From the NCBI RefSeq assembly GCF_002910915.1, contig NZ_NEUF01000139.1, forward strand, positions 51,873 to 115,872: a stretch of DNA of 64,000 nt, written 5' to 3'. Below, piece by piece: positions 50,278 to 58,558 of the stretch. This DNA comes from Streptomyces sp. SM10 (GTDB lineage Bacteria > Actinomycetota > Actinomycetes > Streptomycetales > Streptomycetaceae). How positions within the stretch are numbered: position 1 is the first letter of the stretch; the number at the start of each line of letters is the position of its first letter. Under the pieces are notes generated by a model. It did not search any database, was not told the DNA's origin, and saw only the letters and a list, made by a program, of their open reading frames with translations. The position numbers were made by a program, and so were the translations under genes.

Positions 50278-50925
50278 TCAGCTCGCCGGCATCAGGACGG
50301 TGTCGACGATGTAGACCGTGGCGTTGGCGGTCGGGACGTTGCCGCAGACGACCTTGGAGGAGTCGTTCACGGTGTACTCCTCGCCCGAACCCGCCGTCGT
50401 CAGCGGGGTCTTGGCCAGGGTGTCGAAGGAGCCCTTCTCGAGCTGCTTCGGCGTCAGCTTCTCGCCGACCACGTGCGCGGTGAGCACCTTGGTCAGCTCG
50501 GCCTTGTTCGCGAGGAGCTTGTCCAGGTCGGCCTTCGGGATCTTGGCGAAGGCGTCGTTGGTGGGAGCGAACACCGTGATGTTCTCGGCGCTGTTCAGGG
50601 TGTCGACGAGGCCGGCCTGCTTGACCGCCGCGACCAGGGTGGAGAGGGCCGGGTTGTTCGACGCGGCCGTGGCGACCGGGTCCTGGGCCATGCCCGCGAA
50701 CGAGCCCGCGCCGTCCTTCGGGACCGACGCGCAGCCCGGGCCGAACGGCTCGTCCATGGTCGCGGCGCTCTCGGTCTCCTTGGCCGGGGCGCTCGACGCG
50801 GCCTTGTCGGCACCGGCGTCGGACGAGGTGTTGTCGGAGTCACCGGAGCAGGCGGTCAGCGCGAGCGGCAGCAGCGCCGCGGCGGAGACGGTGACGGCGA
50901 TGCGGCGAAGGTGACGGTTGTTCAT
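50278..50925 (-). CDS. Fasciclin-domain lipoprotein (MPT70/MPT83-like)
   Basis: A 215-residue surface protein. The signal peptide ends in the lipobox LTAC at Cys26, then a Ser/Asp/Ala linker. The fasciclin (FAS1) domain spans about 85-215. Its conserved H1 and H2 boxes are ENITVFAPTNDAFAKIP and ATVYIVDTVLMP, with LTAHVVGEKLTPKQL between. In M. tuberculosis the related MPT70 and MPT83 are the main targets of SigK. Here the gene lies 70 bases downstream of the molybdopterin oxidoreductase in the same direction, and that gene has a SigK-like promoter, so both are probably in one transcript. Role: surface adhesion or binding, inferred. Confidence 0.9.
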   Translation of the reverse strand: MNNRHLRRIAVTVSAAALLPLALTACSGDSDNTSSDAGADKAASSAPAKETESAATMDEPFGPGCASVPKDGAGSFAGMAQDPVATAASNNPALSTLVAAVKQAGLVDTLNSAENITVFAPTNDAFAKIPKADLDKLLANKAELTKVLTAHVVGEKLTPKQLEKGSFDTLAKTPLTTAGSGEEYTVNDSSKVVCGNVPTANATVYIVDTVLMPAS

Positions 50926-50995
50926 GGTGTTCTCCTGTATTGGATCGTTGTTCAACAGAGGGAAGGAAAGAGAGAGTTCGGTTCGCGGCCGGAGG

Positions 50996-52624
50996 TCAGG
51001 TCACGTCGACCACCACCGAGTGCCAACCGGTCGCACCGTCGGGTACGGTGCCGACCCGCCTGTCGGTCTGTGTGGCGCCGGTACGGTCCGTCGCGCGGAC
51101 CTCGAGGGTGTGGTGGCCGGTCGTGGCAGGCCACTCCCACACCCACTGGCGCCAGGTGTCACGGCCGGCCTCGGCGGCCAGCCGCGCGGTGTGCCACTCG
51201 CCGCCGTCCACCCGGACCTCGACCCGGGCGATGCCCCGGTGCTGGGCCCAGGCGACACCGGCGACCGGCACCTTCCCCGCACGCGGGGCGGCGAAGGGGC
51301 GCGGGGTGTCGATCCGTGACTGGGTCTTGACGGGTGCCTCGCGGGACCAGTCGCGCTTGACCCAGTAGGCGTCGTACGCGTCGAACGTCGTGAGCTCGAT
51401 GTCCTGGATCCACTTGCACGCCGAGACGTAGCCGTAGAGACCGGGGACGACCATCCGGACGGGGAAGCCGTGGTCGAACGGCAGCGGTTCGCCGTTCATG
51501 CCGACCGCGAGCAGAGCGTCACGGCCGTCCATGACGTCCTCGACCGGCGTCCCGATCGTCATCCCGTCCACGGAGCGCGACACGAGCTGGTCCGCGCGCC
51601 CGCCCTTGGACGGAGGCTTCACCCCGGCCTCGCGCAGCAGATCGGCGAGCCGCACGCCGATCCACCGGGCCGTGCCCACATAGGGGCCGCCCACCTGGTT
51701 GGACACGCAGGTCAGCGTGATGTCGCGCTCGACGAGCTCGCGCCCCAGGAGGTCCTGGAAGCTGAGGGTGACGGGTCGCGCCACCCCCTTGCCGTGGATC
51801 CGCAGCCGCCACGTGTCGGCGTCGACACGCGGGACCACCAGAGCCGTGTCCACCCGGTAGAAGTCCTTGTTCGGGGTGGTGAAGGAACTCAGACCCCGGA
51901 TGTCCAGATCGGCTCCGCCCGGTATCGGGGGAGCGGCCGAGGCCGGGGACGGCAGCACGATGTCACCGCGCGAGGCGGAGGCCCCGGCCAGCTGGGACGC
52001 CTGGAGCTGTCGCCCCAGGAGTCCCGCGCCGGCCGAGGCCGCCGCGGCTGCGGTCGCCGCGATGACGAACCCGCGGCGGTCGAAGGCGCCCTGTTCCCCA
52101 CCGTCCGTCTCCCCAGCCGCGGGAGACGCTACGGGGACCGGGGCCAGCCGTCCGGCCAGGAGATACAGCACTCCTGCGGCCACCAGGGCGCCCACGACCG
52201 AGGGCAGTGCGTCGAGCGGGCGGCCTTCCGGCCGCCCGATCGCGGCGACCGCCCCGACCACACCGAAGACCAGTACGGCCGCAGCGCCGGTCCACCGGTG
52301 CCGTAGCGCCAGAACCCCTACCGCCATGGCGAAGAGCGCCAGGAGGACGAGGATCCCGAGCTGCAGGACCAGCTTGTCGTCGGTGCCGAAGTTCCGTACA
52401 GCGAAGTCCTTGACGGGCGCGGGGGTGCGGTCGATGACCGCACCGCCCACGGCTGTGACCGGACCCGCCTCGGGGCGGACGGCAGCGGCGACCAGTTCGG
52501 CGACGCACAGGGCGGTGAACCCGGCGATCAGACCGCTGAGCGCGGCGAAGGCAGCACGCGCCCAGCGGGCTCGCCGGGTGCCGGGAGTCCCTTGCTTCTG
52601 CGAAACGTATCGGTCTGTTGTCAC
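50996..52624 (-). CDS. Membrane-anchored molybdopterin oxidoreductase (sulfite-oxidase-like)
   Basis: A 542-residue protein. Four membrane segments (about 25-47, 88-107, 115-131, 141-158) precede a twin-arginine-like DRRGFVIAATAAA at about 182, and a sulfite-oxidase-type molybdenum domain outside the membrane. The Mo-coordinating cysteine is in ITLTCVSNQVGG (about 306), and FPVRMVVPGLYGYVSACKW is a further family signature. The C-terminal 100 residues form the Ig-like dimerisation domain (VEVRVDGGEWHTARL). It may repair oxidised residues or oxidise small molecules at the cell surface, as MsrP-like enzymes do. The GTG at 52624 lies six bases from the -10 of a SigK-like promoter, so the transcript is probably leaderless. 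Confidence 0.9.
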   Translation of the reverse strand: MTTDRYVSQKQGTPGTRRARWARAAFAALSGLIAGFTALCVAELVAAAVRPEAGPVTAVGGAVIDRTPAPVKDFAVRNFGTDDKLVLQLGILVLLALFAMAVGVLALRHRWTGAAAVLVFGVVGAVAAIGRPEGRPLDALPSVVGALVAAGVLYLLAGRLAPVPVASPAAGETDGGEQGAFDRRGFVIAATAAAAASAGAGLLGRQLQASQLAGASASRGDIVLPSPASAAPPIPGGADLDIRGLSSFTTPNKDFYRVDTALVVPRVDADTWRLRIHGKGVARPVTLSFQDLLGRELVERDITLTCVSNQVGGPYVGTARWIGVRLADLLREAGVKPPSKGGRADQLVSRSVDGMTIGTPVEDVMDGRDALLAVGMNGEPLPFDHGFPVRMVVPGLYGYVSACKWIQDIELTTFDAYDAYWVKRDWSREAPVKTQSRIDTPRPFAAPRAGKVPVAGVAWAQHRGIARVEVRVDGGEWHTARLAAEAGRDTWRQWVWEWPATTGHHTLEVRATDRTGATQTDRRVGTVPDGATGWHSVVVDVT

Positions 52625-52630
52625 ACCGGG

Positions 52631-52659
52631 AGTTCGGCGCTGCTCGCCCGGCGGATTGG
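52631..52659 (-). promoter_or_regulatory. SigK-like ECF promoter driving the molybdopterin oxidoreductase and fasciclin genes
   Basis: On the minus strand CCAATCC (52659-52653), 16 bases, then CGAACT (52636-52631). The layout closely resembles the CCATCC-N16/17-CCGAAT consensus I recall for M. tuberculosis SigK. The start codon is six bases past the -10 box. Confidence 0.65.
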
Positions 52660-52693
52660 TCGTTCACTCGATAGAAGGAAGTCTGATCATCGG

Positions 52694-52722
52694 CCAATCC
52701 GCGACGCCACCGGCTTCGAATG
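52694..52722 (+). promoter_or_regulatory. SigK-like ECF promoter driving the FAD/cfa operon
   Basis: CCAATCC (52694-52700), 16 bases, then CGAATG (52717-52722). It has the same -35 and spacing as the divergent promoter 34 bases to its left. The leader to the ATG at 52780 would be about 50 bases. Confidence 0.65.
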
Positions 52723-52779
52723 ACCTCTGAGGGGCGCTGAAGCAGTGCCCTGGCCAGGCGGAACACCGGAGGGAACCGA

Positions 52780-54051
52780 ATGACAAGGGAGCGGCGGCGC
52801 ACAGCCGTGGTGGGGAGCGGGGTGGCGGGTCTGACCGCCGCGCACGTGCTGGGGAAGGCGCACGACGTGACGCTCTTCGAGGCCGACGAGCGCGTCGGCG
52901 GGCACGCGCACACCCACGACCTGAGCTCGTCGGACGGCCGGACGCACCGCGTCGACTCGGGATTCATCGTCCACAACCGGCGGACCTACCCGCACCTCCT
53001 GCGGCTCTTCGACGAACTCGATGTGGCCACCCAGGAGTCGGAGATGAGCATGTCCGTGCGCTGCGAGGGCTGCGGACTCGAGTACGCGGGAGCGCGGGGC
53101 GCCGCCGGACTGTTCGCCCGCCCCGGGTCCCTCCTGCGCGGCCCCTACCTGAGGATGCTGACCGAGGTACCCCGGTTCCACCGGGCGGCCCGGGCGCTGC
53201 TCGCCCTGCCGGAAGGCGCGGCGACGACGACCCTGGGCGACTTCGCGGCCCGCGGCCGGTTCTCCCCGTACTTCTCGGCCCACTTCCTGACGCCCATGGT
53301 CTCGGCGGTCTGGTCCTGCGATCCGGTGACCGCGCTGCGCTATCCGGCCCGCTACCTCTTCAGGTTCCTGGAGCATCACGGGATGCTCTCGATCGGTGAC
53401 TCACCGGTCTGGCGCACCGTCACCGGAGGATCCCGCGCGTACGTCGACCACGTGGCGAAGCAGGTGCACTCCGTGCGCACGGCCACCCCGGTCAGGACGG
53501 TCCGACGGCACGACGACGGCGTGGAGATCGTCGCCGGGGACGGCACCACCGAGGAGTTCGACGCGGTGGTCGTCGCCACCCACCCCGACCAGGCGCTGCG
53601 GCTCCTCGCCGACCCCACCGACGAGGAGCGGCAAACCCTCGGCGCGTTCCGGTACTCCCGCAACCCCACGCTGCTGCACACCGACACGACCCTCCTGCCG
53701 CGGAGCCGGGGTGCCGCGGCCTCCTGGAACTACCTGATGCCTTCCTGCGCGGCCGACGCCGACCGGGTCACCGTCAGCTACGACATGAACCGCCTCCAGC
53801 GGCTGGACGCCCCCGAGCGGTTCGTCGTCACGCTGAACGGCGCCGACCGGGTCGCCCCCGATCTCGTACGGGCCCGCATGGTCTACGAACACCCCGTCTT
53901 CACCCCGGAATCGGTCGCCGCCCAGGCCCGGCTGCCCGCGCTCTCGGGGCCGGTCACCGCCTACGCGGGGGCCTACCACAGCTGGGGCTTCCACGAGGAC
54001 GGCTGCCGTTCGGGGGTCGAGGCGGCCGCCGCACTGGGGGTGACGTGGTGA
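52780..54051 (+). CDS. FAD-dependent amine-oxidase-like oxidoreductase
   Basis: A 423-residue flavoprotein. The N-terminal dinucleotide fold RTAVVGSGVAGLTAAHVLGK is followed by the amine-oxidase signature ERVGGHAHTH. YSRNPTLLHTDTTLLP, SYDMNRLQRL and GAYHSWGFHEDGCRSGVEAA match the family encoded by M. tuberculosis Rv0449c and its relatives beside cyclopropane synthase genes. It probably oxidises or desaturates fatty acyl chains, which is inference. First gene of a five-gene operon; its stop overlaps the next start by GTGA. Confidence 0.88.
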   Translation: MTRERRRTAVVGSGVAGLTAAHVLGKAHDVTLFEADERVGGHAHTHDLSSSDGRTHRVDSGFIVHNRRTYPHLLRLFDELDVATQESEMSMSVRCEGCGLEYAGARGAAGLFARPGSLLRGPYLRMLTEVPRFHRAARALLALPEGAATTTLGDFAARGRFSPYFSAHFLTPMVSAVWSCDPVTALRYPARYLFRFLEHHGMLSIGDSPVWRTVTGGSRAYVDHVAKQVHSVRTATPVRTVRRHDDGVEIVAGDGTTEEFDAVVVATHPDQALRLLADPTDEERQTLGAFRYSRNPTLLHTDTTLLPRSRGAAASWNYLMPSCAADADRVTVSYDMNRLQRLDAPERFVVTLNGADRVAPDLVRARMVYEHPVFTPESVAAQARLPALSGPVTAYAGAYHSWGFHEDGCRSGVEAAAALGVTW

Positions 54052-54773
54052 GCGGCGCCCTCTACCCGTGCACCATCACCCATGTGCGGACCGCGCCCCG
54101 CAGGTACGGCCTGCGGCACCGCACCTTCCTCTGGCTCATCGACCCGGACAGCCCGCCGCGGCTGCCCGCCGTGCTGCGCCCGCTGGCAGGCTTCGACGCA
54201 CGCGACCACTTCGGCGGCACGGCACCCACCGTGCGGGCCGGACTCGAACGTTTCCTCCGGTCCCGGGGCGTCGATCTCGCCGACGGCACCGTCACGATGC
54301 TCACCCAGGCCCGCGTCTTCGGACACGTCTTCAACCCGCTGACCGTCTACTGGTGCCACCGCTCCGACGGCACCCCCCTGTGCGTGGTCGCCGAGGTGCA
54401 CAACACCTACGGCGAGCGCCACTGCTACCTGCTGCGCCCGGATGCCGCGGACCGGGCGGTGACCGGCAAGGACTTCTACGTCTCGCCGTTCTTCCCGGTG
54501 GACGGCGACTACCGGATGCGGCTGCCCGAGCCCGACCGCCGGCTGAGTCTGACGATCCACCTGGAACGCGAGGACACCCGCCCGTTCACGGCGACCGTAC
54601 GAGGCACCCGACGCCCCGGAACGCCCGCCCAGCTGGTCCGCCTCTTCCTCCGCCACCCCTTCTCCACCGCGGTGGTGTCCGCCGCCATCCGCCTCCACGG
54701 CATCCGGCTCTTCCTGCGCCGGCTGCCCGTGCAACCACGTCCCCGTCACCACACCCAGGAAGGCATGCAGTGA
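54048..54773 (+). CDS. DUF1365 family protein
   Basis: A 241-residue protein of unknown biochemical role, conserved beside FAD oxidases and cyclopropane synthases in many bacteria. SALYPCTITHVRTAPRRYGL-like start (here SGALYPCTITHVR), HRTFLWLIDPD, FGHVFNPLTVYWCHRSDGTP and VVAEVHNTYGERHCYLL are typical. The GTG at 54048 overlaps the stop of the upstream gene; another GTG one codon earlier is possible. The C-terminal part has basic and hydrophobic helices that may touch the membrane. It likely assists the modification of membrane fatty acids. Confidence 0.87.
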   Translation: MSGALYPCTITHVRTAPRRYGLRHRTFLWLIDPDSPPRLPAVLRPLAGFDARDHFGGTAPTVRAGLERFLRSRGVDLADGTVTMLTQARVFGHVFNPLTVYWCHRSDGTPLCVVAEVHNTYGERHCYLLRPDAADRAVTGKDFYVSPFFPVDGDYRMRLPEPDRRLSLTIHLEREDTRPFTATVRGTRRPGTPAQLVRLFLRHPFSTAVVSAAIRLHGIRLFLRRLPVQPRPRHHTQEGMQ

Positions 54774-56095
54774 AGGTGCCCACCTCTTCCACTCCTCCCA
54801 CCACGCCGGTCGCTCCCACCCGAAGCGGCACCATTCCGGCTCAGAGCCGGGCCGTCACGACCCCGTTCGCGGGCGTGGACCCCGGCCGCTGGCCCGATGT
54901 CGCCGCCCAGCCACGCGGGTCCGGCCTCCGGACCGCCGTCGCCGAACGGGTCGTCAGGCACGCCCTCGCCCGGCTGCCGCTGCGCGCCCGGTTCGCCGGC
55001 CGCGACAGCATCGGCCTGGGCGGGCCCCTCATGGAGGTCCGCCGGCCCGACGCCTTCTTCCGGCGGATCGGCGCGGGCGGACTCGTCGGCTTCGGCGAGT
55101 CGTACATGGCCGGGGAGTGGGACTCGCCCGACCTGGTCGGTGTCCTGAGCGTCCTCGCCGGGCACGCGGCCGACCTCGTACCCGCACCGCTCCAGAAGCT
55201 CCGGGGTCTGTGGGCGCTGCGGCAGCCCGCCTCCCAGGCCAACACCCCCGAGGGCTCCCGCGACAACATCAGCCACCACTACGACCTCTCGAACGACCTC
55301 TTCGCGCTCTTCCTCGACGAGACGCTCACCTACTCCTCGGCCGTCTTCCGTGGATTCCCGGCCGAGCACGACCTGCTGCCCGCCGCCCAGCACCGCAAGA
55401 TCGACAGGCTGCTCGACCTGGCAGGCGTGCGCCGGGGAACCGAACTGCTGGAGATCGGCACCGGCTGGGGCGAACTCGCCGTACGCGCCGCCGCGCGCGG
55501 CGCCCGGGTCACCACCGTCACGCTCTCCCGTGAGCAGCGGGAACTGGCCAGAGCGCGGATCCGCGAGGCTGGCCACGAGGACCGGGTCGACGTGCGCCTC
55601 TGCGACTACCGGGACATCACCGGGGAGTACGACGCGATCGTCAGCGTCGAGATGATTGAGGCGGTCGGCCAGGAGTTCTGGCCCGTGTACTTCCGGACGC
55701 TGGAGGAGCGTCTCGCGCCCGGCGGACGGATCGCCCTCCAGGCCATCACGATGCCGGACGACCGGATGCGCGCCAGCCGCTCCACCTACACCTGGATCCA
55801 GAAGTACATCTTCCCCGGCGGGCTGCTCCCCTCCACCGAGGCCGTCGAGCGCGTCACCACCGCTCACACCGGTCTGCGGACGAGGCAGCGCAGCACCTAC
55901 GGCATGCACTACGCCGAGACCCTGCGGCTCTGGCGCGAGCGTTTCGAGGAGCGGGCAGCCCAGGTCGACGCGCTGGGCTTCGACGCGACCTTCCGCCGCA
56001 TGTGGTCCTTCTACCTCGCCTACTCAGAGGCGGGGTTCCGGTCCGGCTACCTCGATGTGCAGCAGATTCTCCTGACCCGTGAGGACACCGCGTGA
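54770..56095 (+). CDS. cfa: Cyclopropane-fatty-acid-synthase-type methyltransferase 1
   Basis: A 441-residue SAM-dependent methyltransferase acting on unsaturated chains of membrane phospholipids. The N-terminal domain ends at ISHHYDLSNDLFALFLDETL. The SAM site is LLEIGTGWGELAVRAA; the usual GCG is GTG here (Thr for Cys). IVSVEMIEAVGQEFWPVY and QAITMPDDRMRASRSTYTWI follow. The closest familiar type is UfaA1 (Rv0447c) in the M. tuberculosis sigK operon. The GTG start overlaps the DUF1365 stop (GTGA) with AGGAAGG upstream. Whether it makes cyclopropane, methyl-branched or other chains is unknown. Confidence 0.88.
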   Translation: MKVPTSSTPPTTPVAPTRSGTIPAQSRAVTTPFAGVDPGRWPDVAAQPRGSGLRTAVAERVVRHALARLPLRARFAGRDSIGLGGPLMEVRRPDAFFRRIGAGGLVGFGESYMAGEWDSPDLVGVLSVLAGHAADLVPAPLQKLRGLWALRQPASQANTPEGSRDNISHHYDLSNDLFALFLDETLTYSSAVFRGFPAEHDLLPAAQHRKIDRLLDLAGVRRGTELLEIGTGWGELAVRAAARGARVTTVTLSREQRELARARIREAGHEDRVDVRLCDYRDITGEYDAIVSVEMIEAVGQEFWPVYFRTLEERLAPGGRIALQAITMPDDRMRASRSTYTWIQKYIFPGGLLPSTEAVERVTTAHTGLRTRQRSTYGMHYAETLRLWRERFEERAAQVDALGFDATFRRMWSFYLAYSEAGFRSGYLDVQQILLTREDTA

Positions 56096-57459
56096 ACACC
56101 TCCACCGCCACCCCGGGCACCGGAGCCGCGCAGCGGATCGCTCCGGTCATCGAGCAGTTCCTCGGCGGCCCGCCGCCGGTCAGGATCAGGATGTGGGACG
56201 GCAGCGAGACCGGCCCCGAGGACGCGCCCACCGTGCACGTCCGCTCCCGGCGTGCGCTGCGCCGCCTTCTGTGGCAGCCGGGCGAACTCGGCCTCGCCGA
56301 GGCCTACATCACCGGGGACATCGACCTCGCCGACGATCTCGCGGACGGTCTGCGCGCCATGCGCCGCGCCGGGCGCGACCACGGACTGAAGGCGCCCCGG
56401 CCCGCCCTCGCCGACCGCGTCCGGGCCGCGGGGACGGCCCTGCGCCTGGGCGCCGTCGGACCCCGTCCGCCGGTTCCCGGGTCCCGTGCCGGCCTCCGGG
56501 GCACGCTGCACAGCAAGGCGCGCGACCGGGCGGCCATCAGCCATCACTACGACCTGTCGAACGCCTTCTACTCCCTGCTGCTCGACGAGACCATGGCGTA
56601 CTCCTGCGGCTACTGGAGCAGCGACGCCCCCGGCTACGGACCGGCCGACGCCCAGCGCGACAAGCTGGAACTGATCTGCCGCAAGCTCGGGCTGACGGCC
56701 GGTGCGCGGCTGCTCGACATCGGATGCGGCTGGGGTTCCCTGACGCTCCACGCGGCAGCCCGGCACGGCGTCCGGGTCACCGCCGTCACGCTCGCCGCGG
56801 AGCAGGCCGCCTACGTACGCGGCCAGGTGGAGGCGCGCGGGCTGGAGGATCTCGTCGAGGTCCACCGCTGCGACTACCGCGACGTCGCCGATCAGCCTGG
56901 CTTCCTCGGCGGGTACGACGCCGTGTCCACCGTCGAGATGGGGGAACACGTCGGCGACGCCGAGTACCCGGCCTTCACCGCCCTGCTCCACTCGGTGCTC
57001 CGGCCGCGGGGGCGTGCCCTGGTCCAGCAGATGTCCCGCGGCACGACCGCCCCCGGCGGCGGCGCGTTCATCGAGTCGTACATCGCGCCCGACATGCACA
57101 TGCGTCCGGTCGGCGAGACCGTCGGGCTGCTGGAGGACGCCGGACTGGAGGTGCGTGACGTCGAGTCGATGCGTGAGCACTACGTCCTGACCGTCGAGGC
57201 CTGGCGCCGCACCCTGGAGGAGCGCTGGCCGGAATTCGTGGCCCTGGTGGGGGAGGAGACGGCCCGGGTGTGGCGCCTCTACCTGGTCGGCGGCGCCCTC
57301 GCCTTCGAGGAACGGCGCATGGGCGTCGACCAGATCCTCTCGGTGCGGCCCGACGCGGCCGGGTCGGCGGGCCTGCCGCCGACCCGGCACGGCTGGTACC
57401 CGGAGACCCGCCGTGTCCCGCTCCAGGCCGGCGCACCTGCCCCGGTGGGCTCCCGGTGA
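56092..57459 (+). CDS. Cyclopropane-fatty-acid-synthase-type methyltransferase 2
   Basis: A 455-residue paralogue of the preceding enzyme. It has the canonical SAM motif LLDIGCGWGSLTLHAA, ISHHYDLSNAFYSLLLDETM before it, and VSTVEMGEHVGDAEYPAF with the glutamate and histidine of the active site. The middle region (about 85-140) is an insertion between N-domain and catalytic domain. The two copies differ too much to be a recent duplication. The GTG overlaps the upstream stop (GTGA). Two methyltransferases side by side suggest successive or alternative lipid modifications. Confidence 0.87.
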   Translation: MNTSTATPGTGAAQRIAPVIEQFLGGPPPVRIRMWDGSETGPEDAPTVHVRSRRALRRLLWQPGELGLAEAYITGDIDLADDLADGLRAMRRAGRDHGLKAPRPALADRVRAAGTALRLGAVGPRPPVPGSRAGLRGTLHSKARDRAAISHHYDLSNAFYSLLLDETMAYSCGYWSSDAPGYGPADAQRDKLELICRKLGLTAGARLLDIGCGWGSLTLHAAARHGVRVTAVTLAAEQAAYVRGQVEARGLEDLVEVHRCDYRDVADQPGFLGGYDAVSTVEMGEHVGDAEYPAFTALLHSVLRPRGRALVQQMSRGTTAPGGGAFIESYIAPDMHMRPVGETVGLLEDAGLEVRDVESMREHYVLTVEAWRRTLEERWPEFVALVGEETARVWRLYLVGGALAFEERRMGVDQILSVRPDAAGSAGLPPTRHGWYPETRRVPLQAGAPAPVGSR

Positions 57460-58259
57460 CCGGCTTCGCGTGGGCGGAGTTCGCCCAGAACCTGCCGGCC
57501 GCTGCCGGAGCGGCCCTCGGCGTCATGCTCGTGACGTTCCTGGTCGCGCTGCGCAAGGGGATGCACCGGATCGTCGACGTGGCGTGGGGGCTGGGCTTCG
57601 CGGCCGTGGCCCTCGCCTCGTACGCGATGTCGGCCGGCGACGGTGACGGCGGCAGCCGTCTCCTGGTCACCGTGCTCACCGTCCTCTGGGGCCTGCGGCT
57701 GGCCGTGCACATCGGCCGGCGGGGCCGGGGCCACGGGGAGGACCCGCGCTACGAGGCCATGCTCGCCAAGGCGCCCGGCAGCCCCGCCCTGTACGCCCTG
57801 CGCAAGGTCTACCTCCTCCAGGGCGTGCTCGTCTGGCTGATCTCCCTGCCCGTGCAGGCCGCCTGCTACCTGACGGGCCCGCCGGGGTGGTGGGCGTGGG
57901 CGGGGACCGCGCTGTGGGCGGTGGGACTCGTCTTCGAAGCGGTGGGGGACAGCCAGCTGGCCCGCTTCAAGGCCGACCCCGCGAACAAGGGGCGGATCAT
58001 GGACCGGGGTCTGTGGTCCTGGACCCGGCACCCCAACTACTTCGGTGACTTCTGCGTCTGGTGGGGGCTGTTCCTCCTCGTCTGCGCGAACCCCGGGGCC
58101 GCCGCCGCGACGCTCGTGTCGCCCGTGGTGATGAGCCTCCTGCTGACCATGGGCAGCGGAAAGGCCCTGTTGGAGCGGCACATGGCCGGACGCCCGGGGT
58201 ACGAGGAGTACCTGGCCCGCACCAGCGGCTTCTTCCCGCGCCCGCCCCGACACCGCTGA
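57456..58259 (+). CDS. DUF1295 membrane protein (steroid 5-alpha-reductase-like)
   Basis: A 267-residue integral membrane protein with about six to seven segments. The C-terminal signature of the steroid-reductase/isoprenylcysteine-methyltransferase fold is visible: GLWSWTRHPNYFGDFCVWWG, then GSGKALLERHMAGRPGYEEY. It is expected to bind NADPH and reduce a double bond in a lipid, as inferred for the homologue Rv0446c in the M. tuberculosis sigK operon. The GTG overlaps the upstream stop (GTGA), the fourth such overlap in the operon. The stop codon lies inside a terminator stem. Confidence 0.88.
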   Translation: MTGFAWAEFAQNLPAAAGAALGVMLVTFLVALRKGMHRIVDVAWGLGFAAVALASYAMSAGDGDGGSRLLVTVLTVLWGLRLAVHIGRRGRGHGEDPRYEAMLAKAPGSPALYALRKVYLLQGVLVWLISLPVQAACYLTGPPGWWAWAGTALWAVGLVFEAVGDSQLARFKADPANKGRIMDRGLWSWTRHPNYFGDFCVWWGLFLLVCANPGAAAATLVSPVVMSLLLTMGSGKALLERHMAGRPGYEEYLARTSGFFPRPPRHR

Positions 58260-58303
58260 CCTGTGGGCTCTCCCGGATCCCCCTCCGGGAGAGCCCGCAG
58301 GTC
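58258..58303 (+). terminator. 20-bp hairpin ending the FAD/cfa operon
   Basis: The arm 58258-58277 pairs with 58284-58303 with one wobble pair. The left arm includes part of the DUF1295 stop codon. Confidence 0.8.
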
Positions 58304-58558
58304 AAGGCCGAGCGCGCACAACAGCCCGACGACGATGCCCAGGCCACTGCCGAGCACACGGTCCAGGACCAGCTCCCCGGCCGGCGCGGGCGCGGACAGA
58401 TCGCTCAGGAGCAGCGCCAGCGGCGTGAGGAAGACGACTCCGAGGGCGTAGTTACGGGCGACGACGCGTTCCAGCAGGAACTCCAGGGCCACGATGCACC
58501 GGACGAGCGCGAGGGGCTCCGGCCCCGCCCCCAGGACGGCGGTTCTTCTACTCCAGCT
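58304..58558 (-). pseudogene. FUSC-family membrane protein, fragment of the C-terminal region
   Basis: On the minus strand a frame encodes EPLALVRCIVALEFLLERVV, ARNYALGVVFLTPLALLLSD and GELVLDRVLGSGLGIVVGLL. These are the membrane helices of the second half of FUSC proteins (aromatic-acid exporter/fusaric-acid resistance type). There is no upstream domain and no plausible start, and the frame becomes unrelated near 58,550 where the DUF1345 fragment begins on the other strand. It runs into the hairpin of the cfa operon. It is a broken gene. Confidence 0.72.
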
